DNA of 64,000 bases, from assembly GCA_024402335.1 (NCBI GenBank), contig JAKSTZ010000012.1:1-64000 (forward strand), in the 5' to 3' direction. This DNA comes from Bacteroidales bacterium. Lineage in GTDB: Bacteria; Bacteroidota; Bacteroidia; Bacteroidales; UBA1715. The position numbers and the translations under genes were made by a program. Below, piece after piece: positions 7,817 to 17,119 of this stretch. Numbering within the stretch: the first letter of the stretch is position 1; every line of letters begins with the position of its first letter. A model generated the notes under the pieces. That model worked only from the letters and a program-made list of their open reading frames with translations, was not told where the DNA came from and made no database searches.

Positions 7817-9454
7817 ATGAAAAAAATCACTCACATTTGTGTTGCTGTTGGTTTGCTCATTTCATCGCTCTGCTTGATGAATTTTGATGGAAGCAAAGAC
7901 TTTGAAACAGCAAAGAATCTTGATATATTTTATAGCTTATTCACCGAAATTTCAAATTCATACGTTGATGAACTTGCCCCAGGTGATATTATGGATAGAA
8001 CGATTACAAGTTTGCTGCAAACACTCGATCCATATACGAATTTTATTCCCGAATCGGAGGTTGAGCGATATTCGGTTATGAATAAAGGGGAGTATGGAGG
8101 TATCGGTGCCTCGGTTGTGGAAAGAGATAGTGCCTTAATGATTGTGGATATTCAAAAGAATTCTCCTGCACAAAAGTCTGGTTTATTGTTGGGTGACAGA
8201 ATAATTGAAGTTGACGGCCACTCGGTTGTTGGCAAACCTTTTGATGAATGTATGCAGTTGTTGCAGGGACAAATTGGTTCGTCGCTTTCATTAAAAGTAT
8301 TACGAAACGGAAAACAACAGTCGTTCTCGTTTGAACGCGAAAAAATTACTATTGGTAGTATTCCATATTTCGGCATGCTTCCATCGGACATCGGCTATGT
8401 GAAATTGAATGAATTTTCGCAAAATTGCGGCAACGATGTGGCAAAAGCTTTTGCTAAATTAAAGGCTCAAGGCGCAATCGGATATGTACTTGATTTGCGC
8501 GATAATCCTGGTGGTTTGCTGATAGAAGCGGTTAAAATTGTGAACTTGTTTGTGGGGAAAGGTGAACGGGTTGTGTATATAAAAGGACAGAATAAAACCG
8601 AGAACAATAAATTCTCAACTATCTCCGATGCTTTCGATGCCGAAACGCCATTGGTAGTTTTGGTTAATGACCATTCTGCATCGGCATCAGAAATCGTTTC
8701 GGGTGCGCTACAAGATTTTGACAGAGCCATAGTGTTGGGAACAAAAACATTTGGGAAAGGTTTGGTGCAAAATCGTAAAGAATTAGCACACAATTGTTTG
8801 CTAAAGATAACAACGGCAAAATATTATATTCCAAGTGGTAGATGCATTCAACGATTGGATTATGCGCATCGTGACGGTAAAGGTAATCCTACGGAAATTC
8901 CTGACTCTTTACAGAAAACATTCTATACACGCAATCATCGTCCGGTGAAAGATGGTGGAGGCATTATTCCCGATGTAGTTATGGCCGGAAAAGAATCTTC
9001 GTTACTTTTGAGTGATTTACAGAAACAATTTGTGCTTTTCGATTATGTAAATAAAATGTATTCAAATAAAGATACTGCAAGTATTAAACCACAGAATTTC
9101 CATTTTACAGAGCAAAACTATAATAATTTTGTATCGTATTGTAAATCTATTGGTTACAAATTTATCTCTGAAGGAGAAAGACAATTAATTGCGTTTGCCA
9201 ACGAAGCAGAAAAAGAGCATTTTGATTTTTCGCAACAAATCGCAACTATGCAGAAACAAATGGATGCAGAACAAGACAAGCTGTTTGAAAAGGAAAAGTC
9301 ACAGATTTGTAGAGAATTGGAATCACTTGTGGTTCGAAATTTGTATGCAGAACAAGGTCAGGCGGAATATCTTATCCAAGATGACGAATATATACGCGAG
9401 GCGACGAAGTATATCGTCAACAAACAGTTATATGCGAAAACGCTTGGCAAATAA
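7817..9454 (+). CDS. C-terminal processing peptidase (S41 family, CtpA/Prc type)
   Basis: This is a periplasmic serine protease that trims or degrades proteins from their C-termini. It has 545 residues with an N-terminal signal or anchor (about 5-22), a PDZ domain (about 92-175; GGIGASV, SPAQKSGLLLGDRIIEVDG), and the S41 core: DLRDNPGGLL (226-235), the catalytic Ser within SASASE (287-292) and the catalytic Lys in TFGKG (Lys 314). A C-terminal helical extension of about 150 residues, rich in Lys, Glu and Gln, follows and is common in Bacteroidota members. It lies in the same direction as rnpA-yidD and the large kinase downstream, so it may share transcription with them. Confidence 0.94.
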   Translation: MKKITHICVAVGLLISSLCLMNFDGSKDFETAKNLDIFYSLFTEISNSYVDELAPGDIMDRTITSLLQTLDPYTNFIPESEVERYSVMNKGEYGGIGASVVERDSALMIVDIQKNSPAQKSGLLLGDRIIEVDGHSVVGKPFDECMQLLQGQIGSSLSLKVLRNGKQQSFSFEREKITIGSIPYFGMLPSDIGYVKLNEFSQNCGNDVAKAFAKLKAQGAIGYVLDLRDNPGGLLIEAVKIVNLFVGKGERVVYIKGQNKTENNKFSTISDAFDAETPLVVLVNDHSASASEIVSGALQDFDRAIVLGTKTFGKGLVQNRKELAHNCLLKITTAKYYIPSGRCIQRLDYAHRDGKGNPTEIPDSLQKTFYTRNHRPVKDGGGIIPDVVMAGKESSLLLSDLQKQFVLFDYVNKMYSNKDTASIKPQNFHFTEQNYNNFVSYCKSIGYKFISEGERQLIAFANEAEKEHFDFSQQIATMQKQMDAEQDKLFEKEKSQICRELESLVVRNLYAEQGQAEYLIQDDEYIREATKYIVNKQLYAKTLGK

Positions 9455-9458
9455 TTCT

Positions 9459-9466
9459 TACATTTG
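9459..9466 (+). promoter_or_regulatory. Possible -7 promoter box before the large sensor kinase
   Basis: TACATTTG matches the -7 consensus and ends 14 bases before the TTG start at 9481. No matching -33 element is evident, and read-through from the protease gene is also possible. Confidence 0.3.
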
Positions 9467-9480
9467 ACAAAATTTAAGTT

Positions 9481-12400
9481 TTGAAACAAATTTTACAGCG
9501 ATATCGATTTTTATTGTGTGCGATTTGCCTTATGCTTGTGGCAATTGCAATGGAGACGAATTATTTTAATTCTTCGGTTTCGTCCTATAGTTTGTCGTCA
9601 TTCCAAAAAACAGTTACAAAAAAAATCGCAAAGGCTGAATCTATTGGGAATGAAATACTTTCGTTAAGCGATAGCGCAAATTTTCGGGTTTACGAGAAAT
9701 ATCGCCGTGCGAATACATCGGTGTGTAATAGTCGCAATGTGTTGTTTTATGTCTTTGATGATGGTAAACTTGCATATTGGTCCGAAAATTCCTTGATAAA
9801 GGATCGTAATTCCCTTTTAGCAGCTGGAAAATTGTTATTTTCAGGCAATGCCTGGTATTTGGTTTCGCATACCAAACAGAACAAGTTGGATGTGTTTGTG
9901 CTTTCTTTTGTGAAAAGTCAGTATTCGTTTGAAAATGAATATATTAAAAATGAATTTCAGAAGGATTTTTCTATGAATAATTCGGTAGAAATATTTACCG
10001 ATGCTTGTGAAGACACATATCCGATTTATGATACCGACCATCAATTTCTATTTTCACTCTCGACAACTGCACATCGTAGCGATAGTTTGCTTCAATGTTA
10101 TATTGCAATCTTTCTATATTTCTTAGGAATACTATTTTTCTTGTTGTTCTGTGATGGTGCAATTATGACTATTTCCCGTACATCTACAAGATATATAGTT
10201 TGGTTTTGTACACTTGCAATGTTGATTGCATTTCGAGTTTACATGGTGTTTGAGAAAATACCATACGTTGGTTATACGACTGCGTTGTTCGATTCTGCTT
10301 ATTTCTCTACACCGGTTTTCACCTCATTGGGAGATTTATTGATAGATACTTTGTTGTTTGCTTTTGTAATAGTACAAATTGCAAGATATTTCCGAACACT
10401 ATCGTTCGAGACCAAGCGACAACGATTAGTTTCAATTGTTGTTTTTAGTTGCGTTGTGAGTGTATGTTGGATAATCAGTGCTGTTGTTATAGAAAGTGTT
10501 ATACAATACTCAGACTGTAACTTAAAATTGTTCAATATACTGACTACCAATGGACTGAGTTTTGTTGTGTATGGCGAAATTGCGTTAATTCTTTTCTTGA
10601 ACTTTGTATTGCTCAATACATTCTTCTCAACGTACCGTTCACAATTTACCTTACGGGACATTGTATTAATTGTGGGATTATTGAGCGTGATTACAACGGT
10701 TTTAGTTCTCGTATTTACTGTATATTGGCCGTTCGCATTATTCTTTATTAGCTCGGTACTTGTATTCGGACTATATGGATATTTTACAACGATAAAGGAG
10801 CAAACTGTAAAATATGCGTTGTTGCTTTTGTCGGTATTTTTTGTGGAAGTATGCATCACCTATTTTGTGAAGCAAAAGGATATTGATGCACAAAAACAAT
10901 TAGCTAAGGAATTGGCGACAGAACAGGATCGTATCGCAGAATCATTCTTAACCTATGTTTACAGGGAATCTCGAACTGACAGTTACTTACAAGAGCTTGT
11001 GCGTCAACCGGAGAATAAGGATGTAGAGATACGAAACTATTTACAGAAAAAGTATTTCAATGGTTTTCTCGAACAGTATAATTTGGAATGTACGGTTTGT
11101 GGAACAGATTCAACATTTGGAGAGAATAATCAACTAGCAAACTGTGAACGTTTCTTTAGTAAAATGTTGTTGACCAGTGGCGAAATCGTTTCCGATTCGA
11201 ATTACTACTACATAAATAATCAAGATGGAACTATAACATATTTTGATTCAATAGAATACAATATTTCAAATGGACGAAAGACGAAGTTGTACATAGAACT
11301 TCATTCTGAAGAAAATGTCCAAAATTTTGGTTATCCGGCAATATTGTTGAATGGAAATCTTCCGCAGGAAAATACTGCATTTTCTTCGGCAAAATACAAA
11401 AATGGAATGTTGATTTCCAAAAGAGGTAAATGTCCGTATTCACAGAAATTATCGTTGCTTGACGAGCAGGCAGAATCACTTGATAGTAATTTTTATGTGA
11501 TTAACGACTATGAACATGCGGTAAAACATGTTGCATATAAGATAAACGAGCAATTTACCGTTGTGGTAAGCATACGAATGTTGCGATGGAACAATTATTT
11601 GATTTGGTTCCCGTATATTTTCTTGTATTTCTTGTTGTTGAATGTTGTGTTCAATCGATTCTTTTTTTACGAGAAGAAAGACGCAAGTCATTCATTATCA
11701 ACTCGAATTAAACACTCGTTTGTGGCCTTGCTTATGAGTTCGTTTGTAATGTTGGGCGTATTTGGTTTGTCGTTCATGAGTACTCGAATAGAACAACAAC
11801 AACGGTCGTTTTTGCAAGAAAAAGTAAATTCGTTGGCAACAGGACTTTCTATTGAATATAAAGACGATGACATAATTGCTGATGATGTAGAACTACAAGA
11901 ATTGTTGTCGCATTTGTCGGAGGTGTATTCTGCGGATATAAATTTCTATAATTTGCAAGGAAATTTGATTGCATCGTCGCGGCCGGAGATATTCCAGTAC
12001 AGATTACAGGACGAAAAAATGGATCCTGCGGCTTATGGTTTCTTAATAAATAGAAACTTCCCTCAATATACTCACGAGGAGAACATAGGAAATTTAACGT
12101 ACATGTCTGCGTATGTGACCATTTATAACGGTCAGAATCAGGTATTTGGATATGTAAATTTGCCGAATTTCTCTAATAATGAAGAAATTCATCAGCAATT
12201 TGCAGGTTTAATAGTTAGTTTGATAAATGTTGCTGTTATTTTAATGCTTATAGCCGCTTTATTGTCCGTCATTATAGTACAACGAATTACCGATCCGTTG
12301 AAAGTAATTCAAAATAGGATGAAACAAGTTGCTGTTGGTTGTGAGAACGAGAAAATCACCATAAATGCGCCAGAAGAATTGGAAGGATTGGTCTCTAACT

Positions 12401-13128
12401 ACAACATTATGATAGACCAGTTAACTGTGAGTGCAAATAAGTTGGCAAAGGCAGAACGCGAAAGTGCGTGGAAGGAAATGGCTCGTCAAATTGCACATGA
12501 GATTAAGAATCCGCTAACTCCAATGAAGTTGAGCATGCAATTGTTGAATCGTTCGTGGGATGAGAAAGACGAAAAATTTGAAAAGCGGTTGAAGTCTATT
12601 TCCAAAACGATGATAGAGCAAATCGATACTTTGGCGGAAACAGCGACATCGTTTTCGGATTTTGCAAAATTGTCAACCGTGGTGTTGGAACCATTGGATA
12701 TTTCCGAAGTTCTACAAAATTGTGTTGTGTTATTTGCTCAGGAAGAAAATGTTAGAATAGAATCTCATATACCACAGAATCAGGTTATTGTTCAGGGCGA
12801 TAAAGATAAAACGACTCGAATGTTCAACAACCTGATAAAGAATGCCATACAAGCAATTCCAAATACGGTGCAAGGCAAGGTTGAGGTTCGTTTGGAAACC
12901 GATGAGAATTTTGCGACCATAGCAATACAGGACAATGGTCGAGGTATAGATGAGGAAACTCGTAAGCATATCTTTGAACTTCACTTTACAACGAAAGAAA
13001 CCGGTAGTGGATTTGGTTTGGCAATCTGCAAAAATATTGTGGAATCATCGAATGGAACAATTTGGTTTGAGTCAATAGTAGGAGAGGGAAGTACATTTTT
13101 CGTAAAACTACCTCTACAAAAAGACTGA
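9481..13128 (+). CDS. Large multi-membrane-segment sensor histidine kinase (NtrY-like), 1215 aa
   Basis: The start is a TTG giving MKQILQRYRFLL, a basic segment before the first membrane helix. The N-terminal 480 residues hold an extracytoplasmic segment and about seven membrane helices. A second large extracytoplasmic region (about 480-695) and a helix pair flank another sensor region (about 770-910). Then come a HAMP-like linker (VIIVQRITDPLKVIQNRM), HisKA with the phospho-acceptor His 1006 in ARQIAHEIKNPLTPMK, and an HATPase domain with DNGRGI (from 1151) and the G2 box GSGFGLAI. This is roughly twice the length of typical NtrY. No response regulator is adjacent, so its partner must be elsewhere. 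The signal is unknown; gene context (CtpA upstream, cdaA downstream) hints at envelope or stress sensing. Confidence 0.9.
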   Translation: MKQILQRYRFLLCAICLMLVAIAMETNYFNSSVSSYSLSSFQKTVTKKIAKAESIGNEILSLSDSANFRVYEKYRRANTSVCNSRNVLFYVFDDGKLAYWSENSLIKDRNSLLAAGKLLFSGNAWYLVSHTKQNKLDVFVLSFVKSQYSFENEYIKNEFQKDFSMNNSVEIFTDACEDTYPIYDTDHQFLFSLSTTAHRSDSLLQCYIAIFLYFLGILFFLLFCDGAIMTISRTSTRYIVWFCTLAMLIAFRVYMVFEKIPYVGYTTALFDSAYFSTPVFTSLGDLLIDTLLFAFVIVQIARYFRTLSFETKRQRLVSIVVFSCVVSVCWIISAVVIESVIQYSDCNLKLFNILTTNGLSFVVYGEIALILFLNFVLLNTFFSTYRSQFTLRDIVLIVGLLSVITTVLVLVFTVYWPFALFFISSVLVFGLYGYFTTIKEQTVKYALLLLSVFFVEVCITYFVKQKDIDAQKQLAKELATEQDRIAESFLTYVYRESRTDSYLQELVRQPENKDVEIRNYLQKKYFNGFLEQYNLECTVCGTDSTFGENNQLANCERFFSKMLLTSGEIVSDSNYYYINNQDGTITYFDSIEYNISNGRKTKLYIELHSEENVQNFGYPAILLNGNLPQENTAFSSAKYKNGMLISKRGKCPYSQKLSLLDEQAESLDSNFYVINDYEHAVKHVAYKINEQFTVVVSIRMLRWNNYLIWFPYIFLYFLLLNVVFNRFFFYEKKDASHSLSTRIKHSFVALLMSSFVMLGVFGLSFMSTRIEQQQRSFLQEKVNSLATGLSIEYKDDDIIADDVELQELLSHLSEVYSADINFYNLQGNLIASSRPEIFQYRLQDEKMDPAAYGFLINRNFPQYTHEENIGNLTYMSAYVTIYNGQNQVFGYVNLPNFSNNEEIHQQFAGLIVSLINVAVILMLIAALLSVIIVQRITDPLKVIQNRMKQVAVGCENEKITINAPEELEGLVSNYNIMIDQLTVSANKLAKAERESAWKEMARQIAHEIKNPLTPMKLSMQLLNRSWDEKDEKFEKRLKSISKTMIEQIDTLAETATSFSDFAKLSTVVLEPLDISEVLQNCVVLFAQEENVRIESHIPQNQVIVQGDKDKTTRMFNNLIKNAIQAIPNTVQGKVEVRLETDENFATIAIQDNGRGIDEETRKHIFELHFTTKETGSGFGLAICKNIVESSNGTIWFESIVGEGSTFFVKLPLQKD

Positions 13129-13145
13129 CATTCGTGTAAGTTTTA

Positions 13146-13153
13146 TATCTTTG
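13146..13153 (+). promoter_or_regulatory. -7 promoter box for cdaA-rarA
   Basis: TATCTTTG, followed by G, matches TAnnTTTG and lies 20 bases before the cdaA ATG. A -33 partner is not obvious. Confidence 0.4.
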
Positions 13154-13172
13154 GAACGACTCAAAGAAAAGT

Positions 13173-13964
13173 ATGATTCCATTGTTTATATCATTCGATT
13201 TTGTTGACTTTATCGACATTTTTCTTGTCGCTCTACTATTGTATGAAGTATATAAACTAATTCGTGGTACGGCAGGAATGAATGTATTCCTTGGTATTAT
13301 TGCATTTTATGTGGTTTGGTTGATAGTTCGTGCCTTGCACATGGAAATGCTAACAAGAATATTGGGTCAATTTATTAGCATCGGCGGCCTTGCATTAGTT
13401 ATATTATTTCAAACAGAAATACGTCGTTTTCTAACGATGGTTGGCAATCGATATCTTCATTCACAGGGTCGAAAGCGGTTGTCTAAGTTTTTGAATATCA
13501 ATCAAGAAGATATTCCGATTGAGTCAATTACAGAAATTAGTGATGCTATTTTCACCATGTCGGCATCGAAAACAGGTGCTTTAATAGTGGTGGCAAAAAC
13601 TAAGGAACCAGTATTATCCCAATTACAAACCGGAGAGTTAATAGAGTCGCGTATTTCATCTGCTTTGTTGCAGAATATTTTTTATAAGAATACGCCTTTG
13701 CACGATGGGGCAGTGATAATTGTTGGTAGAAAAATATTGGCAGCCAAATGTGTGCTACCAATGTCAAAGACAACAGATTTACCGATGGGATTTGGTATGC
13801 GACATCGTTCGGCAATGGGCATGTGCGAAGAAACGGATACGTTGGTGTTGGTTGTTTCTGAACAAACAGGTGATGTTTCGTATTTCTTACAAGGCGAACA
13901 TTTTAAAGTGCAGTCTCGTGAGGAATTGGAAGCAGTTATAAAACAAAGACAAGGAAATCAATGA
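13173..13964 (+). CDS. cdaA: Diadenylate cyclase CdaA (c-di-AMP synthase)
   Basis: CdaA joins two ATP molecules into cyclic di-AMP. The 263-residue protein has three N-terminal membrane helices (about 10-85) and a DAC (DisA_N) catalytic domain, with both signature motifs: DGA (178-180) in TPLHDGAVIIVG, and RHRSA (210-214) in MGFGMRHRSAMG. In many Bacteroidota folP precedes this gene; here the large sensor kinase does. The stop overlaps the rarA start (ATGA), so the two are translationally coupled. No CdaR or GlmM gene, the partners seen in Firmicutes, is adjacent. Confidence 0.95.
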   Translation: MIPLFISFDFVDFIDIFLVALLLYEVYKLIRGTAGMNVFLGIIAFYVVWLIVRALHMEMLTRILGQFISIGGLALVILFQTEIRRFLTMVGNRYLHSQGRKRLSKFLNINQEDIPIESITEISDAIFTMSASKTGALIVVAKTKEPVLSQLQTGELIESRISSALLQNIFYKNTPLHDGAVIIVGRKILAAKCVLPMSKTTDLPMGFGMRHRSAMGMCEETDTLVLVVSEQTGDVSYFLQGEHFKVQSREELEAVIKQRQGNQ

Positions 13965-15244
13965 GCATACAACAACCATTAGCGGAACGAATGCGTCCAA
14001 AGTCGCTTGACGACTACATGGGACAAAAACACTTGGTTGCTCCGGGTGCTGTACTTCGTAAGTCCATAGAATCGGGACGAATTTCCTCAATGATATTATG
14101 GGGGCCTCCGGGAGTAGGAAAAACTACGTTGGCTCAGATAATTTCGAAAAGTTTAGAACGACCATTCTTTACATTAAGTGCGGTAAATTCAGGTGTAAAG
14201 GATGTCCGTGATGTTTTGGATAAGGCGAAACATGCTCAATTTTTCGATACTCCCAATCCGTTATTGTTTATCGACGAAATACATAGATTCAATAAGTCAC
14301 AGCAGGATTCACTATTGGCTGCAGTTGAAAATGGTACAGTTACGTTGATAGGTGCCACTACGGAAAATCCTTCATTTGAAGTAATTTCTCCGTTGCTGTC
14401 TCGTTGCCAAGTGTATGTGTTGCAATCGTTGGCCAAAGAAGATCTACAATGTTTGTTGCAGAAAGCATTGTCGGAAGATGTTGTGTTAAAGAAACTTGAC
14501 ATTACCATACTCGAAGATGAAGCATTAATGCGATTCTCAGGCGGCGACGCACGTAAGTTGATGAATGTATTGGAAATCGTGGTGAATTCTCAGATTGCAA
14601 ATGAGAAAATTATTATCACTAATGATGTAGTAACAACCACGTTACAAGAAAATATTGCGCTATACGATAAAGGTGGCGAACAACATTATGATATAATTTC
14701 TGCATTCATAAAATCTATTAGAGGCAGTGATCCTAATGCCGCAGTATATTGGCTTGCTCGTATGTTGGAAGGCGGTGAAGATATTAAATTTATAGCTCGT
14801 CGTTTGTTAATTTCTGCTGCGGAAGATGTAGGTTTGGCTAATCCGAATGCGTTATTGCTGGCGCAAAGTTGTTTTAATGCAATTTCGGTTATTGGCATGC
14901 CTGAAGCTCGTATTATCCTATCGGAAACAGCCGTGTATTTGGCGACGTCTCCAAAAAGTAACTCTGCGTATATGGCAATAAACGAAGCTCTTGCAACAGT
15001 AAAACAAACAGGTATGTTGCCAGTTCCGTTACATTTGCGTAATGCGCCGACAAAGTTGATGGAGCAATTGAATTATGGAGATGGATACAAATATTCCCAT
15101 GATTATCCGGGGCATTTTGTAAAACAGGATTTTCTGCCAAACGAGCTTTCTCATGCCGATTTTTGGAAGGCGGCAGACAATAAAAGGGAACAAGACACCA
15201 AACAATATATGCAGGCTTTGTGGAAAGATAAATATTCTTTTTAA
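13961..15244 (+). CDS. rarA: Replication-associated recombination protein RarA (MgsA family AAA ATPase)
   Basis: This AAA+ ATPase acts at stalled replication forks and single-strand gaps. It has 427 residues: Walker A GPPGVGKT (48-55), Walker B LFIDEIHRF with Asp 105 and Glu 106, sensor 1 in LIGATTENPSFEV, arginine finger SPLLSRCQV, and sensor 2 GDARKLMNVLE. The C-terminal tetramerisation domain (about 235-420) has ISAFIKSIRGSDPNAAVYWLARML and the conserved YKYSHDYP. It overlaps cdaA by four bases, so its expression is tied to c-di-AMP synthesis. Motifs and length leave little doubt. Confidence 0.96.
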   Translation: MSIQQPLAERMRPKSLDDYMGQKHLVAPGAVLRKSIESGRISSMILWGPPGVGKTTLAQIISKSLERPFFTLSAVNSGVKDVRDVLDKAKHAQFFDTPNPLLFIDEIHRFNKSQQDSLLAAVENGTVTLIGATTENPSFEVISPLLSRCQVYVLQSLAKEDLQCLLQKALSEDVVLKKLDITILEDEALMRFSGGDARKLMNVLEIVVNSQIANEKIIITNDVVTTTLQENIALYDKGGEQHYDIISAFIKSIRGSDPNAAVYWLARMLEGGEDIKFIARRLLISAAEDVGLANPNALLLAQSCFNAISVIGMPEARIILSETAVYLATSPKSNSAYMAINEALATVKQTGMLPVPLHLRNAPTKLMEQLNYGDGYKYSHDYPGHFVKQDFLPNELSHADFWKAADNKREQDTKQYMQALWKDKYSF

Positions 15245-15273
15245 GAAGCGTATATCTAATAAATAAATCTGGA

Positions 15274-16083
15274 ATGGAACAATTAACTATGCTCGGAACA
15301 GGTGCCGCAATGGTTACCAATATGTACAATACATGTTTCACTATATCTCGTGAGGATGGAGAATTATTCCTTGTAGATGGCGGTGGCGGGAATGGTTTGT
15401 TGCGTCAATTGGAGTTGGCACACTTAAATATATTGAATATACATAATGTATTTATTTCGCATAACCATTCCGACCATTTGTTGGGAATTGTGTGGTTGGT
15501 GCGTGCAATCGCGCAACATATCCGTAAGGAAAGATATATGGGTAGTTTGCATATTTATGCGCATCAGAAATCCCTTGATGCGGTACAAACGATTTGTGGT
15601 ATTGTTATGCAACCACGTTTACAAGCATTCTTTGGTAGCAAGATTTTGCTACATCCAATAGAAGATGGCATGCAAGAAACTATTTTAGGTCGTGAATTTA
15701 CGTTCTTCAATATACAAAGTGTGAAGGAGTTGCAGCATGGCTTTACTTGTCGTTTGTTGAATGGGAAGAAACTTTCTTTTTTAGGAGACGAACCGTTCCA
15801 CGAATGTGAACGACAATATGTCGAGAAATCCGATTATTTACTGCAAGAAGCATATTGTTTGTATTCGGAAGTGGAACTTTTCCATCCATATACCAAACAT
15901 CATGGTACCGTTGTTGACTCTTGTAAAAATGCTGATATGTTAGGTGCCAAAACAACAATTTTATTTCATACAGAAGGAAAAACGCCGTTAGAATTACGTC
16001 AGCAGCGCTATTTACAAGAAGCACGTGCAAGTTTCTCGGGAACGGTGTATGTCCCGAACGATTTAGATGTGATCTCGCTTTAG
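15274..16083 (+). CDS. Metallo-beta-lactamase-fold hydrolase (RNase Z-like)
   Basis: The 269-residue protein has the MBL metal-binding motif HNHSDH (63-68; HxHxDH) after a Gly-rich strand turn VDGGGGN. Later metal or structural positions are likely in LSFLGDEPF (Asp ligand) and LFHTE (C-terminal His). The arrangement resembles RNase Z and related phosphodiesterases of Bacteroidota rather than glyoxalase II. KHHGTVVDSCKNADMLGAK also fits that group. A real tRNA-processing role is not proven, as true RNase Z is usually about 305 aa. Its stop codon overlaps the stop of the convergent permease gene by three bases. Confidence 0.82.
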   Translation: MEQLTMLGTGAAMVTNMYNTCFTISREDGELFLVDGGGGNGLLRQLELAHLNILNIHNVFISHNHSDHLLGIVWLVRAIAQHIRKERYMGSLHIYAHQKSLDAVQTICGIVMQPRLQAFFGSKILLHPIEDGMQETILGREFTFFNIQSVKELQHGFTCRLLNGKKLSFLGDEPFHECERQYVEKSDYLLQEAYCLYSEVELFHPYTKHHGTVVDSCKNADMLGAKTTILFHTEGKTPLELRQQRYLQEARASFSGTVYVPNDLDVISL

Positions 16084-17093
16084 AAGTTGCTTTTCTTTTG
16101 CCCTTTATAAATCACAAGAATTACGATAGGAGCGCCAAATAAGGCTGTAACAGTATTAATTGGTAGTGTTGACTGGAATCCTGGCAATTGCGATAGTAAA
16201 TCGCAACCAAGCATTAGATTGATACCAATTAGTAATGAATTAATTATCAAACTTTTATGTTCTGATGTATGGAACATGAATCGTGCAATATGTGGTACTG
16301 TCATTCCAATAAAACCGATAGGTCCTGCAAATGCGGTGACAATACTTGCCAATATTGCAGAAAGAAGAATCATGATTAATCGTAGGCGGGACGTTTTTAC
16401 TCCTAAACCTTGTGCGTAAATTTCTCCTAATAAAAGTGCATTTAATGGCTTGTGTATGAGTAGCGTCGCAATAGTTGTTGGTATTATGCACATTGCCATA
16501 ATACATAATTCAGTAAAAGTGATATTAGAAAAGCTTCCCATAGTCCAAAGTACAAATGCGTGAACTTCGTCGGGATTGGAAAAATACTGAAGGACACTTA
16601 CAATGGCTGAAGTAACGCTGCCGAACATGATACCAATTATGAGTAGCGACGCAGAATCTTTTACTCTTGGAGCAAGGGCAGTTATGATAAGTATGACAAT
16701 TGCAGAACCGATAAGAGCAGAGATTGCCAAGCCAATACTTCCGGCGAACGAAGACAAAAGTCCTGCAGAAATTCCACCTGCAAGCGAAAATAGGGCAACG
16801 CCTAAACTGCCACCAGTACTTACGCCCAATACGTATGGGTCCGCCAATGGATTCCGAAACATAGTTTGCATGAGTAGTCCCGATATTGGTAAGGCCATGC
16901 CGGTTAGTAATGCGGCAATTGCCCGTGGTAGTCGCATGTCAAAAATTATAGAATACCACAAAGATGAGGTGTCATTTCCTATAAGAATATCCTTGTAGAC
17001 ATCAAAAGGAATCTGTACACTTCCGAATAATAAGTCGAGGGTAAAAAAAACGGGAATAAGTATGAGTAATCCTATTGAACGAATTGAATTCAT
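16080..17093 (-). CDS. FecCD/BtuC-family ABC transporter permease
   Basis: This inner-membrane permease of the iron-siderophore, haem or cobalamin import family has 337 residues with about nine or ten membrane helices. Family motifs include RLPRAIAALLTGMALPISGLLMQTMFRNPLADPYVLGVS, the hallmark N-terminal RLPR...G..Q...rNPLa.P..lG. Near the C-terminus is FAGPIGFIGMTVPHIARFM, the coupling region that contacts the ATPase. It sits 26 bases after the ROK kinase gene. No substrate-binding protein, TonB receptor or ATPase gene lies nearby, so the substrate (vitamin B12, haem or siderophore) is open and its partners must be encoded elsewhere. Confidence 0.9.
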   Translation of the reverse strand: MNSIRSIGLLILIPVFFTLDLLFGSVQIPFDVYKDILIGNDTSSLWYSIIFDMRLPRAIAALLTGMALPISGLLMQTMFRNPLADPYVLGVSTGGSLGVALFSLAGGISAGLLSSFAGSIGLAISALIGSAIVILIITALAPRVKDSASLLIIGIMFGSVTSAIVSVLQYFSNPDEVHAFVLWTMGSFSNITFTELCIMAMCIIPTTIATLLIHKPLNALLLGEIYAQGLGVKTSRLRLIMILLSAILASIVTAFAGPIGFIGMTVPHIARFMFHTSEHKSLIINSLLIGINLMLGCDLLSQLPGFQSTLPINTVTALFGAPIVILVIYKGQKKSNF

Positions 17094-17119
17094 TGCTTAT
17101 TCCCGTTAGTTATGAGAGA

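Noticed and set aside
10299..10859. 186-codon open frame on the minus strand inside the large kinase gene
   Set aside because: It is fully inside a strong coding frame. Its translation is Thr/Asn/Ser-rich with no motif, as expected from reading an AT-rich gene backwards.
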